Positions 6,802 to 13,103 of a DNA stretch of 21,346 bases are shown one piece after another. The DNA lies in assembly GCA_959020415.1 (NCBI GenBank), contig CAUERX010000024.1:1-21346 (forward strand). Direction: 5' to 3'. The notes beneath the pieces are model-generated. The model saw only the letters and a program-made list of their open reading frames with translations. It was not told where the DNA came from and did no database searches. Position numbers and translations under genes: made by a program. Position 1 is the first letter of the stretch, and each line of letters opens with the position of its first letter. This stretch comes from an uncultured bacterium (GTDB taxonomy: Bacteria > Bacillota_I > Bacilli_A > RF39 > UBA660).

Positions 6802-7750
6802 ATGACCAAAGTAAAAGGACATATTTCATTAAATAGATTAGAAACAATTAAGAGTCGTAAATAAAAGAGACTTGCTTTAGGAGAAAGAGATTTGGCAAGC
6901 GCGAGGTCTAAAAAAGAAACTTTAGAAAAAGGGCTTTCGAGACAAAATCAAAAAATTGATAAGATGAAAGTTAAGATTGCTGAGGCAGAAAATAAACCGA
7001 TTATTATAAGACTTAAAGAAGAGGCTGAAACTGTCTCAAAAAATATAAAATCGTTTGAAGCAGCTGAAGGTGAATTGCAGACAATTCTTGAAACTTTGAA
7101 TGCTGATATGAATAATGGCATAAAGAAGGTAAGTCGATATTCTTACAATTTGTCTAATTCTAAATTTGATAGAGCTGTGATTATTGCGGTAATTGTTATT
7201 GGAGGTGTTTTAACTGTAACCGCAGGATTTGCTACTTTAGGTTTAATTATGCCATATTCCAATGTTGGGGCGGCGCTTGGAATGGTAGTTATGAGCGGGG
7301 GAGTATTTAGAGTGTCTTTGTTCGGCGGAGCGGCATTGTGCGATAAAACAATAGGACGTATGCCTATCACTGAGGCAAAAAAAAATTATTGAAGAAAGAT
7401 TGCAGATAACGTAAAGTGAATTAACTGTAGAGCGTGAAAAAAGGAATGAATTTCCTAAGCGAATTGCCGAAGCTAAAAATGCAATGAGGGTTCCCACTGA
7501 GAAAGAGCTGGATGAGGCTATAGATAAGAAAGACGAAATAGAGACTAGCTTAAGTAATATAAAAAGTCAAGAGAACGAGCTTTTATAAGAAAAATTACGT
7601 TTGATAGGTTCAATTGAGACAGTAAGTACTTTATACGAAGAGGGAAAACCGATAGAGAATTCAAACAAAAAAGTAAAAACTCGCGGTCCTTTAGTAATTA
7701 GGCATACAGCACAATATTACGAGCTAGAAACAAGAAATAGAATGAAATAA
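6802..7750 (+). pseudogene. Coiled-coil membrane protein pseudogene, unidentified
   Basis: From ATG 6802 one frame can be followed through a TAA at 6862-6864 into a 6865-7392 stretch: charged helices (about 6880-7130), then two hydrophobic segments (AVIIAVIVIGGVLTVTAGFA and a glycine-rich second one, about 7170-7340). The frame breaks in the long A run at 7377-7385; after it, a second charged, coiled-coil-like part runs through TAA at 7412-7414 and TAA at 7586-7588 to a final TAA at 7748-7750. Restored, it would be about 315 residues: a coil, a two-helix membrane hairpin and another coil. I do not recognise the family. Three separate stops plus a frameshift argue for real decay and not one sequencing error. 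Confidence 0.7.
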
Positions 7751-7813
7751 ATTTTATTTAATGTAGTGTAAAGAGTTTTGATATTTAAAACTAGATTGTA
7801 AATAATTTGTGAT

Positions 7814-7819
7814 TATAAT
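7814..7819 (+). promoter_or_regulatory. Possible -10 element close to the HipA-like start
   Basis: TATAAT lies 12 bases before the ATG at 7832 with no convincing -35. If it is used, transcription would begin only a few bases before the start codon, giving a nearly leaderless mRNA. The ATG also has only a weak ribosome binding site. Confidence 0.3.
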
Positions 7820-7831
7820 GAAGTAGAGCTT

Positions 7832-9097
7832 ATGGGTAAAAAAGCTATTGATATTTTTAAGGTTAAAGAGTTAAATTATGCGGATAGAGCACGTAATTTA
7901 GATGTGGTTAGCAAAGGTAATCCGCCAAGTACTAAATATTTTCCAGTATATACAAATGGGGGTCAAGAATATATTTTTAAACCACTGTCTAAAACAAAAC
8001 CGTATACAACGCCATTATTTTCCTATGCTGAAGTATTTTGGGGATATTTGATTAATAAGTATTTTGATGAAAAGACACCACTTTGTTCTTTAGCTAGGTG
8101 TAAAGGCATAGAGAACGATGACCCTCACTATGATGAAAGAGGGGTACTAGAAACATCATTTTTAAAACCTGGTCAAACGTATGTTAATTTATTTGATTAT
8201 TTTAATGAGCATCCAGAAGATAGGCCGGATGTTATTAATGGCTATAGAAATTTTTGTGGAGTAATATATGATTATTGTGATTTTTTTGATACGCAGTTGT
8301 TCTCTCAAAATAGGAATTTAAGCGAGCAATTAGTAATGAGAATTTTGATTTCTATTTTAATTAGGGATCAAAACTTTCATTATGAAAATAATGGACTTAT
8401 ATATGAAAACGGGCAAATAGTTTCTTTAAATCCAACTGTTGATTCAGAATTTTCAACCATGTTTTATAAGGTTGACAAACCATTAAGTCATCTTTTTAAA
8501 ATGGAGATTTATGACTGGGCGTTATCCAAAGATAGACAAGCTTTGTTTGAAAGTCTATCCCAAGAAGAAATAGACCAACAAATAGAAAACAACTTACCTA
8601 ATTTATGGGATTATTTTGTTTCACAGTCAGAGCTTTTTAAAATGGTGGCATGTAGAGGCTTGCCAGACGAGATTCCATTTGAACACTTTTTGTTTATTTT
8701 AGAAGATTATTTAGAGGACTATTTTCGGGTTTCAACTCAAAAGAAAAATATCGATTTTATTGCTCAAAGATTTCCAGAGGTTTTGACTCGCTTTCAAACT
8801 AATCTAGAAACAATGATTGGAGAGCTAAAAGAGTCAGAATTAGTTATGCCTGACAATGATTTCATTGGCGCCTTTAATAGTGATGAGTGGGAGATTGGCC
8901 GTGCAAGATTTCAAGAGTACGATGAAGAAAAAGCTAGGGCTTTAGAAGCTGAAATGCCTTTATTTGAGATAGAAGATATGGATATGTTCGCAGAAACGTT
9001 GCTTGGAGAGACAATTAATAGTAGCGGGCTTTTAAGAGATACCATCGAGCACTATGGAGTCAAAAATCATCAAAAAGTAAAAACTAACTTAAATTGA
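7832..9097 (+). CDS. HipA-like protein kinase fold, possibly inactive
   Basis: A 421-residue protein that looks like a divergent HipA/CtkA-type kinase. YIFKPL (47-52) provides the ATP-binding Lys (K50), SYAEVF (64-69) a Glu, and LIRDQNFHYENNG (176-188) followed by LNPTVDSEF (199-207) resembles the catalytic loop and metal-binding Asp (D204). In active HipA-like kinases the loop reads D-R-H-x-x-N; aligned here it reads N-F-H-Y-E-N, so the catalytic Asp would be Asn181, though H183 and N186 are kept and N186 to D204 has the HipA spacing of 18. D179 could compensate. The C-terminal ~200 residues are acidic and helical with no recognised motif. No hipB-like antitoxin is adjacent: the gene stands alone between a pseudogene and secE. 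Assignment is by motif reading only. Confidence 0.5.
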   Translation: MGKKAIDIFKVKELNYADRARNLDVVSKGNPPSTKYFPVYTNGGQEYIFKPLSKTKPYTTPLFSYAEVFWGYLINKYFDEKTPLCSLARCKGIENDDPHYDERGVLETSFLKPGQTYVNLFDYFNEHPEDRPDVINGYRNFCGVIYDYCDFFDTQLFSQNRNLSEQLVMRILISILIRDQNFHYENNGLIYENGQIVSLNPTVDSEFSTMFYKVDKPLSHLFKMEIYDWALSKDRQALFESLSQEEIDQQIENNLPNLWDYFVSQSELFKMVACRGLPDEIPFEHFLFILEDYLEDYFRVSTQKKNIDFIAQRFPEVLTRFQTNLETMIGELKESELVMPDNDFIGAFNSDEWEIGRARFQEYDEEKARALEAEMPLFEIEDMDMFAETLLGETINSSGLLRDTIEHYGVKNHQKVKTNLN

Positions 9098-9171
9098 TAA
9101 TAAAATACTCTTGTTGATATTTTGTGTAGTATTCATAAATTGTCTTTTCTATAAGTAAAATATAAAAAACC

Positions 9172-9200
9172 TTGACTTTTGGTCTAATACTTGTTATTAT
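9172..9200 (+). promoter_or_regulatory. Promoter of secE-nusG
   Basis: TTGACT at 9172-9177 and TATTAT at 9195-9200 with a 17-base spacer. The transcript would start near 9207 and carry a leader of about 58 bases with a weak A/T hairpin (9222-9240) before secE. Confidence 0.75.
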
Positions 9201-9264
9201 GTATTTGGACACAAAAAGGTGTTTTTTATTTGGAAAAAACATAATATTAAAAGTAGGTGAGAAT

Positions 9265-9453
9265 ATGCAGAAGATTAAGAAGTTTTTTGCCGGTGTTAAA
9301 AAAGAAATGAGCCGTGTTAGATGGCCAAAGAAAAAGGATATGATTAAATATTCAGTAGCAGTACTTGTTTGTATCATTGTCTTTGCTGCTTTCTTTGTTG
9401 CTTCAGACTTTATTATTGCTGGAGCTAGATCATTAGCGGAGGGACTTAAATAA
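9265..9453 (+). CDS. secE: Preprotein translocase subunit SecE
   Basis: A 62-residue single-pass membrane protein. The amphipathic N-terminal part (KKFFAGVKKEMSRVRWPKKKD, with the conserved E-x-x-R-V-x-WP) is followed by one membrane segment, about 28-52. This is the short form usual in Firmicutes. SecE clamps SecY in the Sec translocon. ATG 9265 is preceded by AGGTGAG; longer frames upstream would begin inside the promoter and are rejected. Its TAA overlaps the nusG ATG by one base (TAATG). In B. subtilis rpmG lies just before secE; no L33 gene is visible here. Confidence 0.93.
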   Translation: MQKIKKFFAGVKKEMSRVRWPKKKDMIKYSVAVLVCIIVFAAFFVASDFIIAGARSLAEGLK

Positions 9454-9977
9454 TGCAAAAAGAATGGTATGTTGTAAACACTTATTCCGGACATGAGAAT
9501 AAAGTTAAAGAAAAATTAGAAATGCGTGCTAATTCAATGGGTATGGAAGATTATATTTTAAGAGTAGTTGTTCCTGAACAAAAAGAAATTGATGATAAAG
9601 GCAAAGAAAAAGTTAAAAAAATGTTTCCTGGGTATATACTAGTAGAGATGGTTATGACTGATGAAGCTTGGTTTATTGTTCGTAATACGCCAGGAGTGAC
9701 TGGGTTTATTGGGTCTTCAGGAAAAGGTGCAAAACCATTTCCATTAACACCACAAGAAGTTGACAGAATATTAGGTACAATGGGTATGAGCAGATTAGAC
9801 ATGGCTAATGAACTTGCAGCTGGAGATAAAGTTGAAGTTGTTGATGGACCTTTTACTAATATGTATGGTACTGTTAAAACTATTGATTTAGAAAATGCAA
9901 AATTAGAGGTTGCTTTAGATTTATTTGGTCAAGAGACAATTGTCGAATTGGAATTATCACAAATTAATAAAGCATAA
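9453..9977 (+). CDS. nusG: Transcription termination/antitermination factor NusG
   Basis: A 174-residue protein with the NGN domain first (WYVVNTYSGHENKVKEKL at 5-22, MFPGYILVEM at 57-66, VRNTPGVTGFIG at 76-87) and a KOW domain in the last 50 residues (GDKVEVVDGPFTNMYGTV, 124-141). It binds the RNA polymerase clamp, a product also made in this window (rpoC), and influences pausing and termination. The start is fixed by the one-base overlap with secE. The rplK promoter begins 3 bases after its stop, without a terminator, so some readthrough into the ribosomal protein genes is likely. Confidence 0.97.
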   Translation: MQKEWYVVNTYSGHENKVKEKLEMRANSMGMEDYILRVVVPEQKEIDDKGKEKVKKMFPGYILVEMVMTDEAWFIVRNTPGVTGFIGSSGKGAKPFPLTPQEVDRILGTMGMSRLDMANELAAGDKVEVVDGPFTNMYGTVKTIDLENAKLEVALDLFGQETIVELELSQINKA

Positions 9978-9979
9978 GG

Positions 9980-10008
9980 TTTACAATTATTTTAAAATAT
10001 GATATCAT
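9980..10008 (+). promoter_or_regulatory. Promoter of rplK-rplA
   Basis: TTTACA at 9980-9985 and TATCAT at 10003-10008, spacer 17 bases, directly after the nusG stop. It gives a leader of about 85 bases that contains the L1-stalk-like element. Confidence 0.65.
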
Positions 10009-10043
10009 GATAAGGCTATATTATTTTAAATATAGATATATAA

Positions 10044-10076
10044 GTGGGAGCGTGGAGCATTTATACCACAACGCGG
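10044..10076 (+). promoter_or_regulatory. L1-binding mimic in the rplK leader
   Basis: GTGGGAG at 10044-10050 and ATACCAC at 10063-10069 frame a short insert, with CGCGG after it. In bacterial 23S rRNA the L1-stalk reads GGTGGGAG ... GAAATACCACC, so this leader copies both strands of the L1 site; GTGG can pair with CCAC. L1 represses its own operon by binding such mRNA copies in other bacteria, so translational feedback on rplK-rplA is the likely role. The call is by sequence resemblance only. Confidence 0.6.
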
Positions 10077-10101
10077 AAAAATATATTAGGAGGTGTTTTT
10101 C

Positions 10102-10524
10102 GTGGCAAATATTTCAAAGAAAATTAAGTTACAAATTCCAGCAGGACAGGCAAATCCGGCACCACCAGTTGGAACGGTTTTAGGACCAGCGGGAATTAAC
10201 TTACAAGAATTCTGCAGTCAATATAATGATGCAACTAAAGATAAGATGGGTGACATTTTACCAGTTGAGATTTCTATTTATGAAGATAGAACTTTCGATT
10301 TTGTAATTAAAACTCCACCAGCTGCATTCTTATTAAAGAAGGCTTGTAAAATAAAGAAGGGCGCAGTTAATGGTAAAAACGATACAGTTGGAACTATTAC
10401 TGAAAGCCAATTAAAAGAAATTGCTGAAACAAAACTTCCAGATTTAAACTGTTACACAGTAGAAGAAGCAATGAAAATTGTTGAGGGTACAGCTTTAAAT
10501 ATGGGAATTAAAGTAGAAAGATAA
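10102..10524 (+). CDS. rplK: 50S ribosomal protein uL11
   Basis: A 140-residue L11 with the N-terminal KLQIPAGQANPAPPVGTVLGPAGIN (9-33), whose prolines form the thiopeptide-contacting face, and the C-terminal rRNA-binding domain ending EEAMKIVEGTALNMGI. L11 binds the GTPase-associated centre of 23S rRNA. The start is GTG 10102, because AGGAGG at 10088-10093 is 8 bases before it and the protein then begins MANISKKIK; a GTG within the ribosome binding site is rejected. It is followed by a second L1-type RNA element before rplA. Confidence 0.97.
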   Translation: MANISKKIKLQIPAGQANPAPPVGTVLGPAGINLQEFCSQYNDATKDKMGDILPVEISIYEDRTFDFVIKTPPAAFLLKKACKIKKGAVNGKNDTVGTITESQLKEIAETKLPDLNCYTVEEAMKIVEGTALNMGIKVER

Positions 10525-10534
10525 TTTAAATTAA

Positions 10535-10598
10535 ACATAGGTTTAACCTATGTGGGAGGAGTCCGCAAACTGATTTCCACTTGAACCACATAAGGAGG
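10535..10598 (+). promoter_or_regulatory. L1-binding mimic and possible RNA switch between rplK and rplA
   Basis: GTGGGAGG (10553-10560) and CTTGAACCAC (10580-10589) copy the two strands of the 23S L1-stalk (GGTGGGAGG ... CCTTGAAATACCACC). TATGTGG (10549-10555) pairs exactly with CCACATA (10586-10592), closing the element. A second hairpin, ACATAGGT (10535-10542) with ACCTATGT (10546-10553), uses the same bases as that closing stem, so the two are mutually exclusive. Bases 10547-10548 (CC) could also reach the GG of the rplA ribosome binding site AGGAGG (10593-10598), so L1 binding would favour a closed site. Confidence 0.6.
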
Positions 10599-10606
10599 TA
10601 AGAAAA

Positions 10607-11302
10607 ATGAAAAAAGGCAAAAAGTATATAGAAGCTTTAGAAAAAGTTGAAAAAGGTAAATTATATACTAAAGAAGAAGCAGTTAAATTAGTTAAAGAAA
10701 CTTCAATTGCTAACTTCGATGCATCTGTAGAACTTGCAATGCGTTTAAATTTAGATACAAAAAAAGCTGACCAACAATTAAGAGGAGCTGTAGTTCTTCC
10801 TAAGGGTACTGGTAAGACTAAAAAAGTTTTAGTTATTGCTAAAGGTGAAGCAGCAAAAGCGGCTAAAGATGCTGGAGCTGATTACGTTGGCGATACAGAT
10901 ATGCTTGATAAAATCCAAAAAGAAAATTGGTTTGATTTCGACGTAATGATCGCAACACCTGATATGATGCCAGCGCTAGGTAAAATTGGTCGTATTTTAG
11001 GACCTAAAGGTTTAATGCCTAACCCTAAAACTGGTACTGTTACTTTAGATACTGCTAAAGCGGTTGAAGAAGTTAAAAAAGGACGTGTTGAATATCGTAC
11101 AGATTCTTATGGTAATGTACACGTATTAATTGGTAAAGTTTCTTTTAGCGAAGAAGATTTGCTAGAAAATTTAAGTGCCTTTGTATCATTAATTATTAAG
11201 TCAAAACCGGCTGTTGTTAAAGGAACATATGTTAAAAACATATCAATTGCTTCAACAATGGGACCTGGCATAAAAATTGATGTTAATAGCTTTGACAAAT
11301 AA
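10607..11302 (+). CDS. rplA: 50S ribosomal protein uL1
   Basis: A 231-residue L1 of normal length. The family signature ATPDMMPALGKIGRILGPKG (about 125-144) and MPNPKTGTV follow the Rossmann-like second domain; the two-domain order (1-66 and 160-231 forming domain I) is standard. L1 binds the 23S L1-stalk and moves E-site tRNA, and is usually the autoregulator of its own operon, which fits the two stalk-like RNA elements before and within this operon. AGGAGG lies 8 bases before the ATG. The -35 of the rplJ promoter overlaps its last codons. Confidence 0.97.
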   Translation: MKKGKKYIEALEKVEKGKLYTKEEAVKLVKETSIANFDASVELAMRLNLDTKKADQQLRGAVVLPKGTGKTKKVLVIAKGEAAKAAKDAGADYVGDTDMLDKIQKENWFDFDVMIATPDMMPALGKIGRILGPKGLMPNPKTGTVTLDTAKAVEEVKKGRVEYRTDSYGNVHVLIGKVSFSEEDLLENLSAFVSLIIKSKPAVVKGTYVKNISIASTMGPGIKIDVNSFDK

Positions 11303-11320
11303 TTTACATTATGATATAAT
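11292..11320 (+). promoter_or_regulatory. Consensus promoter of rplJ-rplL
   Basis: TTGACA at 11292-11297 and TATAAT at 11315-11320, spacer 17: both hexamers match consensus exactly. The -35 lies in the last codons of rplA, whose stop is 11300-11302. Confidence 0.9.
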
Positions 11321-11341
11321 GAATTTGTTTTTGAAATAATA

Positions 11342-11437
11342 CCGTAGACAGTAGGTGCAGTTGATGCTTAATTTCCTACCGAGGGAACTTATTTAATTAA
11401 GTTTTTTTGCCCTGTCTATGATAGGGCTTTTTTACGG
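11342..11437 (+). ncRNA. L10 leader RNA
   Basis: The 5' leader of rplJ shows the L10-leader layout: CCGTA (11342-11346) pairs with TACGG (11433-11437); GACAG (11347-11351) can pair with CTGTC (11412-11416); GTAGG (11351-11355) pairs with CCTAC (11375-11379), followed by CGAGGG. In Firmicutes, the L10(L12)4 complex binds this RNA and favours the terminator. The GACAG pairing and the terminator use the same bases, so the choice between them is the switch. Confidence 0.85.
11409..11433 (+). terminator. Attenuator of the L10 leader
   Basis: GCCCTGTC (11409-11416) pairs with GATAGGGC (11420-11427), one G-U pair, loop TAT, followed by six T (11428-11433). It lies 34 bases before the rplJ ATG and would cut off rplJ-rplL transcription when L10-L12 is in excess. 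Confidence 0.85.
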
Positions 11438-11467
11438 AATTATAATAATATAAAGAGGAGGTGCTAA

Positions 11468-11968
11468 ATGGCTAACCAAAAGATTTTAGATAAAAAACAA
11501 GAGATCATTAATGAGATTAGTGAAAAGACTAGTAATGCTTCTTCAGTAGTATTTTTTGAATACCAAGGGCTTACAGCGATGGAAACTAATGCTTTAAGAA
11601 GACTTCTTAGAGAAAGCAATTCAGAATTTAAAATTTATAAAAATACTTTAGTTAAAAGAGCTTTAGACTCATTAAAAATTGATTTAGCAGCTGAACTTGA
11701 AGGACCTAAGGCGGTAGCTTTTGGTACTGATGCAGTTGCACCAATTAAAGCGCTTAGCGATTTTGCGAAAAAACATCCAGCTTTAGTTCTTAAAGTCGGA
11801 ATTGTTGATGGTGAGATTGCTGACGAATCAAAATTAAAAGAATTATCAACTATCCCATCAAGAGAAGGATTACTTACAATGCTTGCTTCTGGACTTATGG
11901 GTACAGTTAGAGATTTATCAATTTGTTTAGACTTACATAGTCAAAATTTAGAAAGTGAAAATAATTAA
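11468..11968 (+). CDS. rplJ: 50S ribosomal protein uL10
   Basis: A 166-residue L10. The N-terminal rRNA-binding domain shows SSVVFFEYQGLTAMETNALRR (25-45) and the conserved FKIYKNTLVKRAL; the C-terminal helix (about 140-166) is where L12 dimers attach. L10 is the base of the ribosomal stalk that recruits translation GTPases, and with L12 controls its own leader. AGAGGAGG precedes the ATG at 11468. It is 14 bases before rplL, and both depend on the consensus promoter and attenuator upstream. Confidence 0.96.
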   Translation: MANQKILDKKQEIINEISEKTSNASSVVFFEYQGLTAMETNALRRLLRESNSEFKIYKNTLVKRALDSLKIDLAAELEGPKAVAFGTDAVAPIKALSDFAKKHPALVLKVGIVDGEIADESKLKELSTIPSREGLLTMLASGLMGTVRDLSICLDLHSQNLESENN

Positions 11969-11982
11969 GGAGGAGAAAAATA

Positions 11983-12348
11983 ATGGCAAAATTTACAAAA
12001 GATGAATTTATCAGTGGATTAAAAGAAATGACAATTCTTGAAGTTAAAGAATTAGTAGATGCAATGAAGGAGGAATTTGGTGTTGATCCAAGTGCTGTAG
12101 CTGTTGCTGCTGCACCTGCTGCCGAAGAAGCTGCTGGACCAAGCACAGTTAACGTAGTACTTACAAGTGCTGGTGGAAACAAAATTCCAGTTATCAAATT
12201 AGTTCGTGACATCACTGGTTTAGGACTTAAAGAAGCTAAAGATTTAGCTGACAATGGTGGAAACATCAAAGAAAATGTTAGTGTTGATGAAGCTAATGAA
12301 TTAAAAGCTAAATTCGAAGAAGCTGGCGCTACTGTTGAATTACAATAA
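11983..12348 (+). CDS. rplL: 50S ribosomal protein bL12 (L7/L12)
   Basis: A 121-residue L12: an N-terminal dimerisation domain (about 1-32, SGLKEMTILEVKELVDAMKEEFGV), an alanine-rich hinge (37-52) and the globular C-terminal domain (55-121) with GNKIPVIKLVRDITGLGLKEA, the surface that contacts EF-Tu, EF-G and IF2. AAGGAGGAG precedes the ATG. L12 needs more copies per ribosome than other proteins; the partial terminator after it would lower expression of the next gene relative to rplL. Confidence 0.97.
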   Translation: MAKFTKDEFISGLKEMTILEVKELVDAMKEEFGVDPSAVAVAAAPAAEEAAGPSTVNVVLTSAGGNKIPVIKLVRDITGLGLKEAKDLADNGGNIKENVSVDEANELKAKFEEAGATVELQ

Positions 12349-12367
12349 TTAAATAAAAATAAGGGGT

Positions 12368-12398
12368 AAGCCTGCATTTAGAAATAAGTGCGGGCTTT
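12368..12398 (+). terminator. Hairpin between rplL and the rsmC-like gene, weak terminator
   Basis: AAGCCTGCA (12368-12376) pairs with TGCGGGCTT (12389-12397) with one G-U pair and a 12-base loop. Only three T follow before TAGCC, so termination is probably partial. Confidence 0.55.
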
Positions 12399-12422
12399 AG
12401 CCGTTTATTAAAAGGAGAAAAA

Positions 12423-13007
12423 ATGTCTCATTATTTTACGAATGATTATGTTAAAAGTGAAGAAAAAATAATTAAAACAAAAATCGGAAACGATACATAT
12501 TCTTTTTATGTCGATAATGGGGTGTTTTCTAAAAGGGCTCTGGACTATGGAACGAGAACGCTTTTAGAAAATTTAGACATCGAAAGAATTCAAGGCGATG
12601 TTTTAGATTTTGGGTGTGGCTATGGACCAATTGGTATTTACATAGCAAAGAATACTGATGCTTATGTTGATATGAACGATGTGAATGAACGCAGTTTAAG
12701 TTTAGCTGGACGAAATGCGATTGAAAACAACGTCACAGTGAATGTTTTTAAAAGCAATATTTATAGTGGTGTTTTAAAAACATATGATTTTATTATAACT
12801 AATCCACCGATAAGAGTGGGTAAAAAGATACTCTATGAGATTTTAATGGGGGCTTATGACTACTTAAAACCTAAAGGAGAACTATGGTTAGTAGTTAGTA
12901 AAGACCAAGGGGCCAAATCATTGGTAAGGGACCTTGCTTTAACGTATGAAACCGAGGTAGTAGAAAAAAATAAGGGTTTTTATGTAATTAAGGCTAAAAA
13001 ACGTTGA
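12423..13007 (+). CDS. rsmC: RsmC/YbxB-like class I methyltransferase (probable 16S rRNA guanine-N2)
   Basis: A 194-residue S-adenosylmethionine-dependent methyltransferase. Motif I is VLDFGCGYGPIG (60-71), an acidic residue after YVDM follows, and NPPI (127-130) is the catalytic N-P-P-F/I motif of base N-methyltransferases. This position, between rplL and rpoB, holds YbxB in B. subtilis, a single-domain relative of RsmC, which methylates G1207 of 16S rRNA in E. coli. The substrate in this organism is by homology only. AGGAG (12413-12417) is 5 bases before the ATG. Its TGA (13005-13007) lies inside the -35 of the rpoB promoter and shows that TGA is a stop here. Confidence 0.85.
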   Translation: MSHYFTNDYVKSEEKIIKTKIGNDTYSFYVDNGVFSKRALDYGTRTLLENLDIERIQGDVLDFGCGYGPIGIYIAKNTDAYVDMNDVNERSLSLAGRNAIENNVTVNVFKSNIYSGVLKTYDFIITNPPIRVGKKILYEILMGAYDYLKPKGELWLVVSKDQGAKSLVRDLALTYETEVVEKNKGFYVIKAKKR

Positions 13008-13032
13008 CAATTTGCTTAAAAGTATTTATAAT
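13004..13032 (+). promoter_or_regulatory. Consensus promoter of rpoB-rpoC
   Basis: TTGACA (13004-13009), 17-base spacer, TATAAT (13027-13032): an exact consensus promoter overlapping the stop codon of the preceding gene. It lets rpoBC be transcribed independently of the ribosomal protein genes. Confidence 0.9.
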
Positions 13033-13045
13033 TATAAATTGGCGA

Positions 13046-13068
13046 CGTATACTTTTCTTCGGTATATG
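13046..13068 (+). promoter_or_regulatory. Hairpin in the rpoB leader
   Basis: CGTATAC (13046-13052) pairs with GTATATG (13062-13068), one G-U pair, loop TTTTCTTCG. There is no T tract, so it is not a terminator. It stands near the 5' end of the ~65-base leader and may stabilise the mRNA; no known element is recognised. Confidence 0.35.
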
Positions 13069-13103
13069 AAAAATCCAAAAAACTAGTTTATAGGGGTGAA
13101 ATA

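Noticed and set aside
3926..7750. In-frame TAG and TAA codons as possible stop-codon recoding
   Set aside because: TAA, TAG and TGA all end intact genes here (rpoB TAA, rpoC and the acyltransferase TAG, rsmC-like TGA), and the broken genes also have frameshifts and a deletion.
9100..9137. Hairpin AATACT/AGTATT after the HipA-like gene as a terminator
   Set aside because: The stem is only 6 bp with a loop of about 20 bases and no T tract.
9084..9494. Minus-strand ORF opposite secE
   Set aside because: It lies across the secE promoter and gene, which are clearly supported on the plus strand.
11907..12377. Long minus-strand ORF opposite rplL
   Set aside because: It is a shadow of the alanine-rich rplL reading frame; it has no recognisable domain and runs across the rplJ end.
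9095..13007. TGA read as tryptophan (Mycoplasma code)
   Set aside because: Tryptophans in the conserved proteins use TGG, and TGA stands at the natural end of the HipA-like and rsmC-like genes.
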